Below, in pieces: positions 51,641-58,814 of a DNA stretch of 64,000 bases. Both the position numbers and the translations under genes were made by a program. Source of the DNA: Luteimicrobium sp049844995 (GTDB taxonomy: Bacteria; Actinomycetota; Actinomycetes; Actinomycetales; Cellulomonadaceae). How positions within the stretch are numbered: the stretch's first letter is position 1; each line of letters opens with the position of its first letter. The DNA lies in contig NZ_JBNCMC010000002.1 of the NCBI RefSeq assembly GCF_049844995.1, forward strand, positions 744,001 through 808,000, read 5' to 3'. The notes beneath the pieces were generated by a model. That model did no database searches, had not been told where the DNA came from, and was given only the letters and a program-made list of their open reading frames with translations.

Positions 51641-52663
51641 TTGGACGGCAACGCCACGATCACGCACCGCAACGTCGCCCTCCTCTCCGTCGCCAGCACC
51701 ATGGCGTCGCGCGTCACCACGTCGGAGGAGCTCGACGACCGCCTCGCCCCCGCGCTCAAGCGGCTCCGGCTGCCCCGCGGGCTGCTGCAGCGCGTCGCGG
51801 GCGTACGCGAGCGGCGCAACTGGGGCCCCGGCGAGGCGTTCGACACCGCGGCCATCGACGCCGGGCGCCGCGCGCTCGCCGAGGCCGGGATCGACGCCAG
51901 CGAGATCGGCCTGCTCATCAACACGTCCGTCACGCGGCCGCACCTCGAGCCGTCCGTGGCGGTGCGCCTGCACCACGGGCTGGGGCTGCCGTCGTCGGCC
52001 ATCAACTTCGACATCGCGAACGCGTGCCTCGGGTTCGTCAACGCCATGAGCCTCGCGGGCACGATGATCGACTCCGGCCAGATCAAGTACGCGCTCATCA
52101 TCGACGGCGAGGACGCGGACGACGTCCAGGTCACCACCGTGAACCGTCTCCTCGGCGAGGGCGTCAAGCGCAAGGACTTCATGGCGGAGTTCGCGAGCCT
52201 CACGCTCGGCTCGGGTGCGGCCGCGGCCGTCCTGGGCCCGGCCGACGCCCACCCCAAGGGCCACCGGCTCGTCGGCGGGATCACGCGCGCCGCCACCCAG
52301 TTCCACGACCTGTGCGTGGGCAGCGTCGAGGGCATGTTCACCGACGCCAAGGCGCTCCTGAAGAACGGGCTCGACCTCGTCCAGGCCGCCTGGCGCGACG
52401 CGCTGCCCGACTGGAGCTGGAAGGACATGGACCGGTACATCACCCACCAGGTCTCCAAGGTCCACTCCGACTCGTTCGTGAAGTCCGTGGGCCTGGACCC
52501 GACCCGCGTCCCGGCCACGTTCCCCACCCTCGGCAACATCGGTCCCGCGTCGATCCCCATCACCCTGGACCGGGAGCAGAAGAGCCTGCGCCCCGGAGAC
52601 CGGGTGCTGCTCATGGGCGTCGGGTCGGGCATCAACACCGCGATGCTCGAGCTCGCCTGGTGA
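51641..52663 (+). CDS. oleA: OleA: thiolase-fold enzyme joining two fatty acyl-CoAs
   Basis: OleA condenses two acyl-CoAs head to head into a long beta-keto acid, the first step of long-chain olefin synthesis. The 340-residue thiolase-fold protein has the nucleophile C129 in IANACLGFVNA, E103 in PHLEPSVAV, H270 in ITHQVSKVHSD and N300 in TLGNIGPAS. The E-to-C distance of 26 and the H-to-N distance of 30 agree with my recollection of Xanthomonas OleA (E117, C143, H285, N315). E103 is what separates OleA from FabH. The start is the TTG at 51641, which has AGGGAG five bases upstream; upstream ATGs give poor N-termini. The stop overlaps oleBC (GTGA). Confidence 0.93.
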   Translation: MDGNATITHRNVALLSVASTMASRVTTSEELDDRLAPALKRLRLPRGLLQRVAGVRERRNWGPGEAFDTAAIDAGRRALAEAGIDASEIGLLINTSVTRPHLEPSVAVRLHHGLGLPSSAINFDIANACLGFVNAMSLAGTMIDSGQIKYALIIDGEDADDVQVTTVNRLLGEGVKRKDFMAEFASLTLGSGAAAAVLGPADAHPKGHRLVGGITRAATQFHDLCVGSVEGMFTDAKALLKNGLDLVQAAWRDALPDWSWKDMDRYITHQVSKVHSDSFVKSVGLDPTRVPATFPTLGNIGPASIPITLDREQKSLRPGDRVLLMGVGSGINTAMLELAW

Positions 52664-55545
52664 CCGCGCCGGCCCGGCGGCTGCCCCCGGCGGCCGCCAC
52701 CACCGCGCCCGCGACCCTCCCGCCCGCCGGCCTGCCCGGCCTCGACCCGTCGTGGTCGCGCCTCGTCGCCGTGCCTGCCGGGCCCGACGACTCCGTCCCC
52801 GGCACCCGCACCTGGCACGTGCTCGACAACGCGCCCGGGCTCGCCTCCCGCGGCACCGAGCCGCGCGGCACGATCCTCGCCGTCCACGGCAACCCCACCT
52901 GGTCCTACCTGTGGCGCCGCCTCCTCGCCCCCGCCGCCGACGCCGGGTGGCGCGTCGTCGCCGTCGACCAGCTCGACATGGGCTGGTCCGAGCGCACCGG
53001 CGTCGCCCGCACCCTGCCTCAGCGGGTCCGCGACCTCGGACGCCTGACCGACGCGCTCGGCCTCGACGGACCCGTCGTCACGCTCGGTCACGACTGGGGC
53101 GGCGTCGTCTCCCTCGGCTGGGCGGTGGACCATCCCGACCGGCTCGCCGGAGTCGCGCTCCTCAACACGGCGATCCACCAGCCCGACGACGCACCCGTCC
53201 CGGCGCCCCTGCGCCTCGCGCTCGCGTCCGGCGTCCTCGGCGGCGGCACCGTCAGCACGCCCGCGTTCCTCGAGACGACCCTCGCGCTCGGGCACCCCGC
53301 GCTCCCCCGCGACGTCAAGGACGCCTACCGCGCCCCCTACCGCACCGCCGAACGACGCGGAGGGATCGGCGCGTTCGTCGCCGACATACCCCTCGACCCT
53401 GCGCACCCCTCGTACGCCGAGCTGCAGCGCATCGCCGACGGCGTCAGCGAGCTCGGCGCGGCCGGCGCGCCCGCGCTCCTCCAGTGGGGCCCGCGCGACC
53501 CCGTCTTCCGCGACCGCTACCTCGACGACCTCGTCCGCCGGATGCCGGGGGCGCAGGTGCACCGGTACGAGGGCGCGGGACACCTCGTGGCGGAGGACGC
53601 GGACTACGTGACGCCGCTGCTGTCGTGGTTGGAGCTGTTCGCTGTTCGGGCCGGGGCTGCGGAGACGGAGGGGGATGCCGCGTCTTCCATCCGCGCTCCT
53701 CGTTCCTCGGAGCGCTCCCGCCAGACCCGCCACGACGCGGCATCCCCCTCCGCCCCCACCGCTGCCGTTGCGTCGCCTTCCGACGACGGCGCAGCCACCG
53801 CGTCCGCGTCGCCTTCTGCGGATGCGACGCGTACGCCGTTGTGGGGGCAGCTTCAGGCTCGGCGGCACGATCCTTCCGTGGCGCTCGCCGAGATGACCGC
53901 CGGTGCGGGGGGCAGGCCTCGGGCCGTGTCGTGGCGGCTGCTGAGCCGGCGGGTCGAGGAGATCGCCGCCGGGCTCGACGCGTTCGGCGTGAGGGCTGGG
54001 GACCGGGTGTCGCTGCTGGTGCCGCCCTCGGCCGACCTCACCGCGGTGCTCTACGCCTGCGTCCGTCTCGGCGCGGTCGTCGTCGTGGCCGATGCCGGGC
54101 TGGGGGTGGCCGGGCTGACGCGGGCCGTGCGCGGGGCGCAGGCCGACGTCGTCGTCGGGGCCGTGCCCGGGCTCGTCGCCGCCCGCGTGCTGGGCTGGCC
54201 CGGCAGGCGCGTGTCCGTGACGGACCTCGCCCCCGCCGCGGCCCGCGCGCTCCGTGTCGAGGCGAGCCTCGCCGACCTGGCCGCTACCGGCCGCCGGCAG
54301 CTCGACGACGGCGGGGCGCTGCCGCCCGAGCCTCCGGGCGACGCCGAGGCCGCGGTGCTCTTCACGTCCGGCTCCACCGGGCCCGCCAAGGGCGTCGTCT
54401 ACACGCACGCCCAGCTGGAGGCCGTCGTCCGGACCCTCGGCCGACGCTACGACGTCGGCCCCGGGACCGGGCTCGTCGCCGGCTTCGCGCCGTTCGCGTT
54501 GCTCGGGCCGGCCCTCGGTGCGCGCTCCGTCACGCCCGACATGGACGTCTCGGCGCCGCGGACCCTCACGGCGCGCGCCGTCGCCGCGGCCGCCGCGGAG
54601 GTCGACGCGACCGTCGTGTTCCTGTCCCCCGCGGCGCTCGCCAACGTCGTCGCGACGCAGGACGCGCTCACCGCGGCCGACCGCGAGGCCCTCGACCGGG
54701 TCCGGCTGTTCCTGTCCGCCGGCGCGCCCGTCGCGCCCGCGCTCCTCGCGGCCGCGCAGGAGCTCATGCCGAACGCCTCGGCGCACACGCCCTACGGCAT
54801 GACCGAGGGTCTGCTCATGACGGACGTGACGCTCGAGCAGATCGCGGGCGAGGCCCCCGGCTCCTCCGCGGCGGGCCCCGGCGGGGTGCTCGTGGGCGAG
54901 CCGGTCGACTCCGTCACGGTGCGCGTCGCCCCGCTCGGCGTCGACGGCGCGGCGACCGGCGAGCCCGTCGACGTGCGGGGCGTCACCGGGGAGGTCGTCG
55001 TCTCCGCGCCGCACCTCAAGGACCACTACGACCGGCTCTGGCTCACCGACCGTGCCGCGGTCCGCGGGACCGATGCCGACACGCCCGCTGCACGCGGCGC
55101 CGCCCGGCGCTGGCACCGTACGGGCGACGTCGGGCACCTCGACGACGCCGGTCGGCTGTGGATCGAGGGGCGCCTCTCCCACGTCGTCGTGACCGCCGAC
55201 GGCGTGATCACGCCCGTCGGGCCCGAGCAGCGGGTGGACGCGCTCGACGGGGTCCGGCGGTCGGGCGTCGTGGGCGTCGGCCCGCGCGGCACCCAGCAGC
55301 TCGTGGTGGTGGTCGAGCCCGAGGCACCCGCGGCAGGCGTGCGGCGCGGGCCCCTCGCCCGCGCGCGTCTCGCCGACGCCGACCTCGCCGGCCGCGTGCG
55401 GGCCGCCGTCGGGCTGCCGGTCGCCGCGGTGCTCGTCGTGCCCGTCCTGCCCACGGACATCCGGCACAACTCCAAGGTCGACCGCGGCGCGCTGTCCGCC
55501 TGGGCCGAGCGGGTGCTTGCGGGCGGCCGGATGGTGGCACCGTGA
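52660..55545 (+). CDS. oleBC: OleBC fusion: beta-lactone decarboxylase plus beta-lactone synthetase
   Basis: The 961-residue protein fuses two enzymes. OleB (about 1-330) is an alpha/beta hydrolase of the haloalkane dehalogenase type, with GHDWGGVVSLGWA (nucleophile Asp) and HRYEGAGHLVAEDA (catalytic His); it removes CO2 from the beta-lactone to leave the alkene. OleC (about 405-961) is an AMP-ligase-fold enzyme with FTSGSTGPAKGVVYTH, PYGMTEG and HRTGDVGHLDDAGRLWIEGR, which makes the beta-lactone from the beta-hydroxy acid. The Ala/Ser/Thr linker between them contains the nested hairpin element. Such fusions are known in actinobacteria such as Micrococcus luteus. It is coupled on both sides by GTGA overlaps. 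Confidence 0.93.
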   Translation: MTAPARRLPPAAATTAPATLPPAGLPGLDPSWSRLVAVPAGPDDSVPGTRTWHVLDNAPGLASRGTEPRGTILAVHGNPTWSYLWRRLLAPAADAGWRVVAVDQLDMGWSERTGVARTLPQRVRDLGRLTDALGLDGPVVTLGHDWGGVVSLGWAVDHPDRLAGVALLNTAIHQPDDAPVPAPLRLALASGVLGGGTVSTPAFLETTLALGHPALPRDVKDAYRAPYRTAERRGGIGAFVADIPLDPAHPSYAELQRIADGVSELGAAGAPALLQWGPRDPVFRDRYLDDLVRRMPGAQVHRYEGAGHLVAEDADYVTPLLSWLELFAVRAGAAETEGDAASSIRAPRSSERSRQTRHDAASPSAPTAAVASPSDDGAATASASPSADATRTPLWGQLQARRHDPSVALAEMTAGAGGRPRAVSWRLLSRRVEEIAAGLDAFGVRAGDRVSLLVPPSADLTAVLYACVRLGAVVVVADAGLGVAGLTRAVRGAQADVVVGAVPGLVAARVLGWPGRRVSVTDLAPAAARALRVEASLADLAATGRRQLDDGGALPPEPPGDAEAAVLFTSGSTGPAKGVVYTHAQLEAVVRTLGRRYDVGPGTGLVAGFAPFALLGPALGARSVTPDMDVSAPRTLTARAVAAAAAEVDATVVFLSPAALANVVATQDALTAADREALDRVRLFLSAGAPVAPALLAAAQELMPNASAHTPYGMTEGLLMTDVTLEQIAGEAPGSSAAGPGGVLVGEPVDSVTVRVAPLGVDGAATGEPVDVRGVTGEVVVSAPHLKDHYDRLWLTDRAAVRGTDADTPAARGAARRWHRTGDVGHLDDAGRLWIEGRLSHVVVTADGVITPVGPEQRVDALDGVRRSGVVGVGPRGTQQLVVVVEPEAPAAGVRRGPLARARLADADLAGRVRAAVGLPVAAVLVVPVLPTDIRHNSKVDRGALSAWAERVLAGGRMVAP
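53667..53751 (+). repeat. Nested hairpin element inside the oleBC linker
   Basis: Arms GGAGGGGGATGCCGCGTC (53667-53684) and its exact reverse complement (53734-53751) flank a 49-base loop. Inside, GCGCTCC and GGAGCGC form a 7-bp stem on the nine-base loop TCGTTCCTC. The order TTCCATCC, stem, loop, stem, TCCCGCCAG, CCAC is the same as in ligD, in the same orientation to the gene, but is read in a different codon phase (here SSIRAPRSSERSRQTRHDAA). Conservation is thus at nucleic-acid level. Confidence 0.85.
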
Positions 55546-56519
55546 CCGCGCGCGGAACGGTCCTGGTGACGGGGGCAAGCGGGTTCCTGGGGCGCGCCGT
55601 GGTCCGTGACCTGCAGCACGCCGGCTACACGGTGCGGACGTTCCAGCGCCGCCCGTCCGGGGTGGCGGGTGCGGAGGACGTCCTCGGGTCGGTGACCGAC
55701 CCGGCGGCCGTGCGGGACGCCGTCGGCGGGACGGACGCCGTCGTGCACCTGGCCGCCAAGGTCTCGCTCGCGGGCGACCCGGCGGACTTCGAACGCGTCA
55801 ACATCGCCGGGACCCGCGACCTGCTCGACGCCGCCCGCAGCGCAGGGGCCGCGCGGTTCGTCCACGTGTCCTCGCCGTCGGTGGCTCACGCCGGCAGCTC
55901 GATCGTCGGCGACGACGCCGAGCCCGCCGACCCGGCCCGCGCGCGCGGCGAGTACGCGCGCACCAAGGCCCTGGGCGAGCGGCTCGCCCTCGCCGCCGAC
56001 TCCGAGGCCATGCCCCTCGTCGTCGTGCGGCCGCACCTCGTGTGGGGGCCCGGCGACGCCCAGCTCACGGAGAGGGTCGTCGAGCGGGCGCGGGCCGGGC
56101 GTCTCCCGCTCCTGGGCGCTGGTCAGGCCCTCGTCGACAGCACGTACGTCGACAACGCCGCGTCCGCGATCGTGGCCGCGCTCGAGCGGGCTCCGGAGGT
56201 GCACGGCAACGCGTACGTCGTGACGAACGGTGAGCCCCGGACCGTCGCGGAGCTGCTCGCCGGGATCTGCCGCGCGGCGGGTGTCCGGCCGCCGGCCTGG
56301 TCGGTCCCGCCTGCGCTCGCGCGCGCTGCCGGTTCGCTCGTCGAACGGGTCTGGGCCGTGCGTCCCGGCGCCGACGAGCCGCCGATGACACGGTTCCTCG
56401 CCGAGCAGCTGTCGACGGCGCACTGGTTCGACCAGCGCCGCACCCGCGCCGACCTGCGCTGGACGCCGTCCGTCACCCTCGACGAGGGCTTCGCGCGCCT
56501 GGCGGCGTCCTACCGCTGA
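55542..56519 (+). CDS. oleD: OleD: NADPH-dependent 2-alkyl-3-ketoalkanoate reductase
   Basis: OleD reduces the beta-keto acid from OleA to the beta-hydroxy acid used by OleC. The 325-residue extended SDR has the nucleotide site VLVTGASGFLGRAVVRDL (7-24), VVHLAAKVSL, the catalytic Ser in HVSSPSVAH and the Tyr-x-x-x-Lys as EYARTK. The Arg in FQRRPSG suits NADPH. GTG 55542 overlaps the oleBC stop (GTGA). Its last ten bases overlap the 3' end of the convergent vapC gene. With oleA and oleBC it completes the pathway from acyl-CoA to long-chain olefins, which act in the membrane. Confidence 0.92.
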   Translation: MTARGTVLVTGASGFLGRAVVRDLQHAGYTVRTFQRRPSGVAGAEDVLGSVTDPAAVRDAVGGTDAVVHLAAKVSLAGDPADFERVNIAGTRDLLDAARSAGAARFVHVSSPSVAHAGSSIVGDDAEPADPARARGEYARTKALGERLALAADSEAMPLVVVRPHLVWGPGDAQLTERVVERARAGRLPLLGAGQALVDSTYVDNAASAIVAALERAPEVHGNAYVVTNGEPRTVAELLAGICRAAGVRPPAWSVPPALARAAGSLVERVWAVRPGADEPPMTRFLAEQLSTAHWFDQRRTRADLRWTPSVTLDEGFARLAASYR

Positions 56520-56917
56520 CGGTGCGCCACTCCCGGGGCGACGACGGCGACCCCGTACGCCTCTGCCGCGAGCGCCAGGCGCTCGTCGTAGGTCACGAGC
56601 GCGTCCAGCTCGTCGCCGAGGTGGAGGGCGGACGCGAGGTGAAGGGCGTCGAGGGAACGCAGGCCGGACGGCTCCAACCGACCCGCCGCGTCACAGACTT
56701 CCGCGGTCAACCCGAGCAGCACGCACCCGTCCAGGACGTGCTGAGCCCGCACCGCCAGCTGGGCGTCGACACGCCGGACGGCCCGGGCGAGCTCCGTCCT
56801 CGTGACGTCGCTCGTCACGATCGGTGCGGCTTCCGCGAGCCAGTGCGCGAGCCGGCGCGACTCAGGCTCCAGGACGACGAGCTTCACGACCGCAGAGGTG
56901 TCGAGGTAGACGGCCAC
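56510..56917 (-). CDS. vapC: VapC-type PIN toxin ribonuclease
   Basis: VapC toxins cut tRNA or rRNA and are held inactive by VapB. The 135-residue protein has the full PIN acidic set: D6 in MAVYLDTSAVVKL, E42 in TRTELARAV, D90 in SLDALHLASA and D111 in LVTYDERL. It is of normal length and looks active. It starts nine bases after vapB on the same strand. The 3' end overlaps oleD by ten bases. The RNA target cannot be told. Confidence 0.93.
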   Translation of the reverse strand: MAVYLDTSAVVKLVVLEPESRRLAHWLAEAAPIVTSDVTRTELARAVRRVDAQLAVRAQHVLDGCVLLGLTAEVCDAAGRLEPSGLRSLDALHLASALHLGDELDALVTYDERLALAAEAYGVAVVAPGVAHRQR

Positions 56918-56926
56918 CGGCGCGCC

Positions 56927-57190
56927 TCAGTACCGGTCGTCGTCGCGGGCGGCGAGGACCTCGCTGCTCAGGTCTCCCGGTACCTCGGGCAGGCCGAGGT
57001 CGCGCAGATCGCTACGCGCAGGACGCGCCTCGCCGGACGCAAGCAGCTCGTCGAGCCGGCTGGACCGCAGGGGGACGATCTGGGCGACGCGCCGCCCGCG
57101 GTCCGTGACCACGACGGTCTCTCCACGTTCGACCTGCGCGATGACCGCCGAGGCGTTCTGCTTGAGGGCCCGGATGCCCACCGTCGTCAT
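56927..57190 (-). CDS. vapB: VapB-type (Phd/YefM fold) antitoxin
   Basis: The 87-residue protein begins MTTVGIRALKQNASAVIAQV, a clear Phd/YefM antitoxin start, then GETVVVTDRGRRVAQIVPL, which forms the DNA-binding dimer. The C-terminal 40 residues are acidic and disordered, as expected for the part that wraps the toxin. ATG 57190 lies seven bases after TACGGT (57203-57198), implying a leaderless mRNA, and that box is inside the palindrome CTACACCGTAG. VapB or VapBC bound there would shut off its own promoter. Confidence 0.92.
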   Translation of the reverse strand: MTTVGIRALKQNASAVIAQVERGETVVVTDRGRRVAQIVPLRSSRLDELLASGEARPARSDLRDLGLPEVPGDLSSEVLAARDDDRY

Positions 57191-57193
57191 GTT

Positions 57194-57204
57194 CTACACC
57201 GTAG
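57194..57204. promoter_or_regulatory. VapB operator CTACACCGTAG over the vapB -10 box
   Basis: The palindrome has arms CTAC and GTAG around three bases. TACGGT, the minus-strand -10 box (57203-57198), lies within it and ends seven bases before the vapB ATG. This is the layout of an autorepressed toxin-antitoxin operon. Confidence 0.65.
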
Positions 57205-57226
57205 CACCTCGAGGCCGACGTGCTGC

Positions 57227-57507
57227 TCAACCAAGGGCCCGCAGCATCGCCTCGAACCACGCACGACAGGACCCCAGCTCGCGAGTCCCGGGTCCCACGA
57301 CGCGCCGCTCCGGCGCACCCATAGGTCGCGGAGCTCCGCCTCGCCCGGGTTCGCCGCGAGGACCTGCGTCAGCTCGCGACGTAGCGTCACGAGGTCGTCG
57401 GGCGGTTCCTCCCGGACGAAGGCGGCGAGGACGGCCTCCGGCGGCCTCGCCTCCACGTCCCAGTCGGGGTGGAAGTACGCGCGCGCCAGGTACTCGAGCT
57501 CCGTCAC
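57227..57507 (-). pseudogene. CdiI-type immunity gene 4, broken by a frameshift
   Basis: The frame from GTG 57507 reads MTELEYLARAYFHPDWDVEA, a clear paralogue of the immunity proteins at 57824, 58180 and 58536, and continues to WDPGLASWG near 57275. There the expected end (about GSYREWFDAML) is lost; the adjacent frame supplies it as ELGSCRAWFEAMLRALG and stops at 57227. Adding one base in the GGGG run near 57270 would restore a 93-residue protein like the others. As given, the reading frame runs on into unrelated sequence to 57187. It may be a true decay product or a sequencing error in a G-run. It is the last immunity copy before vapB. Confidence 0.7.
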
Positions 57508-57540
57508 TGTGCGGCACCCCCGGGGGACGACGGTGCCCGC

Positions 57541-57827
57541 TCATGAGTCCATGATCTCGAGCGCCGCGTCGACGGCCCTGCTCGAAGGCTCCAGCTTCAT
57601 CACCTGCGCCAGACGCCGGATCTCGGCCGCCTCCAGCCGCGTCACCGCACCTCCGCGTCTTCCAGGTGGTCGCACAGGTACTCGAGCGCAACGCCGTACT
57701 CACCCGCGTGGACGAACTCGAGAAATTGATCCATCGTCGACGCGGTCACACGGCCCACAAACGCGTGGCCGAGGCTGAACAGCTGGCTCTCCAGCGCTGC
57801 GGAAACGCCCTCCGACGGCCGGCTCAT
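57541..57827 (-). pseudogene. MafI-like immunity gene, frameshifted
   Basis: The frame from ATG 57827 reads MSRPSEGVSAALESQLFSLG and then FLEFVHAGEYGVALEYLCDH, the core of MafI-type immunity proteins, but stops at 57642 after LEDAEVR. The next frame picks up at an overlapping GTGA with VTRLEAAEIRRLAQVMKLEP and ends at 57541, which looks like the missing C-terminal helix region. One extra base at about 57645 would join them into a protein of roughly 95 residues. Two overlapping genes are the alternative, but the second would be only 34 codons. The start overlaps the stop of the preceding immunity gene (ATGA). Confidence 0.6.
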
Positions 57828-58132
57828 CCGACCGCCCTCTCCATCGCATCGAACCACTCGCGGTTCGACACGCCACTGTCAGTCGGAGTCCACACAGCAC
57901 GGCACGTCACCGACCACAGTGCGCCGAGGTCCTGCTCAGTCGGGTCACCCGCGAGCACGACTTTCAACTCGGACTTGAGCTCGTCAACCGACTCCTGGGG
58001 CTCGGTCTCGCAAAAGACCCCGACGACGCCCAGCGGCGTCGCCGCGTACGTGTCCCAGTCCTGGTGGAAGTAGCAGTCCGCCAAGTAGCGCAAGCGGGCG
58101 ATCTGCGTGGACCCCGCGGACCGGCCACTCAT
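57824..58132 (-). CDS. CdiI-type immunity protein 3
   Basis: This 102-residue protein is a diverged paralogue in the immunity array: RLRYLADCYFHQDWDTYAAT at the N-terminus and SNREWFDAMERAVG at the end align with the copies at 58180 and 58536. The middle reads LWSVTCRAVWTPTDSGV where the others have a WDR-x-GA-x-WDPQI pattern, so the surface that meets the toxin may have changed. Such copies may protect against other alleles of the toxin. ATG 58132 gives the conserved length; 48 bases separate it from the previous copy. Its stop overlaps the MafI-like gene (ATGA). Confidence 0.75.
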   Translation of the reverse strand: MSGRSAGSTQIARLRYLADCYFHQDWDTYAATPLGVVGVFCETEPQESVDELKSELKVVLAGDPTEQDLGALWSVTCRAVWTPTDSGVSNREWFDAMERAVG

Positions 58133-58179
58133 GCCCGGGTCCCTCACGGTGAACACCTGGCCGTTGTGCGCGACATTCG

Positions 58180-58458
58180 TCAGCTCACCGCCTTCAGCAT
58201 CGCGTCGAACCACTCGCGGTAGCTGCCCAACTGGGCGATCTGTGGGTCCCAGTCTGCGCCGCACCGGTCCCAGATCTCAGCGAGGGCATCCTCGCTCCGG
58301 TGGCTTGCGAGGACGGCCTGCAGGTCCTGACGCAACTCCTCGACGACCTCGGGAACTTCCTGGTCCCGGAACACCACGACCACACCGACGGGAGTCGGAG
58401 CCTCAATATCCCAGTCCTGATGGAAATAGCTGCGAGCCAGGTAACGGAGTCTCTTCAC
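58180..58458 (-). CDS. CdiI-type immunity protein 2
   Basis: The 92-residue protein reads KRLRYLARSYFHQDWDIEAP, then IWDRCGADWDPQIAQLGSYR and EWFDAMLKAVS at the end. It matches the contact-dependent-inhibition immunity family that accompanies RNase A-like toxins. GTG 58458 was chosen because GGAAGG lies five bases upstream and the length then equals copy 1; an upstream extension adds a hydrophobic leader not seen in the others. The gap to copy 1 is 77 bases. The sequence around its start (58441-58500) is 33/60 G+C, far below the chromosome around it. Confidence 0.78.
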   Translation of the reverse strand: MKRLRYLARSYFHQDWDIEAPTPVGVVVVFRDQEVPEVVEELRQDLQAVLASHRSEDALAEIWDRCGADWDPQIAQLGSYREWFDAMLKAVS

Positions 58459-58535
58459 GATGGCCTTCCGATGATCGAACACGAGCCAAAAGTCGGGGAG
58501 CACGCCGCGCGATCATGGGGCGGGCGCACGGCCGG

Positions 58536-58814
58536 TTAACTCACGGCTTTCAGTATCGTGTCGAACCACTCGCGATAAGTGCCCCACCCTGCAATCTGCG
58601 GATCCCAGGCCGCTCCGGAGCGATCCCAGACTTCTTCAAGCTCCGGCTCGCTCGGGTTCGACGACAGGATCTCGACCAGCTCGGCCCTAAGCACGCCCAC
58701 CCGGTCGACATTCTCGTCGCGTCGAAAGTTCGCCAACGCTTCGACCGGCGTGTCCGCCTCCAAGTCCCAGTCCTGATGGAAGTAGAGGTGCGCTAAACGG
58801 CGCAGTTGTTGCAT
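58536..58814 (-). CDS. CdiI-type immunity protein 1 (cognate of the toxin)
   Basis: The 92-residue protein reads QQLRRLAHLYFHQDWDLEAD, then VWDRSGAAWDPQIAGWGTYR and EWFDTILKAVS. It is the first immunity gene after the toxin and starts on its stop codon (TGATG), so the two are translationally coupled; this makes it the best candidate for the cognate antidote, binding the RNase tip in the cytoplasm. Acidic residues are frequent, as expected for covering a basic RNase. The family link (CdiI partners of RNase A-like CdiA tips) is from my recollection of the family and from the toxin next door. Confidence 0.82.
   Translation of the reverse strand: MQQLRRLAHLYFHQDWDLEADTPVEALANFRRDENVDRVGVLRAELVEILSSNPSEPELEEVWDRSGAAWDPQIAGWGTYREWFDTILKAVS

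Noticed and set aside
52660..55545. OleBC as an artefact joining two genes
   Set aside because: The frame stays open through the linker, and such fusions are known in actinobacterial ole clusters.
57187..57226. The 3' extension of the fourth immunity frame as genuine protein
   Set aside because: The residues after SWG lose all similarity to the paralogues, while the neighbouring frame restores it.
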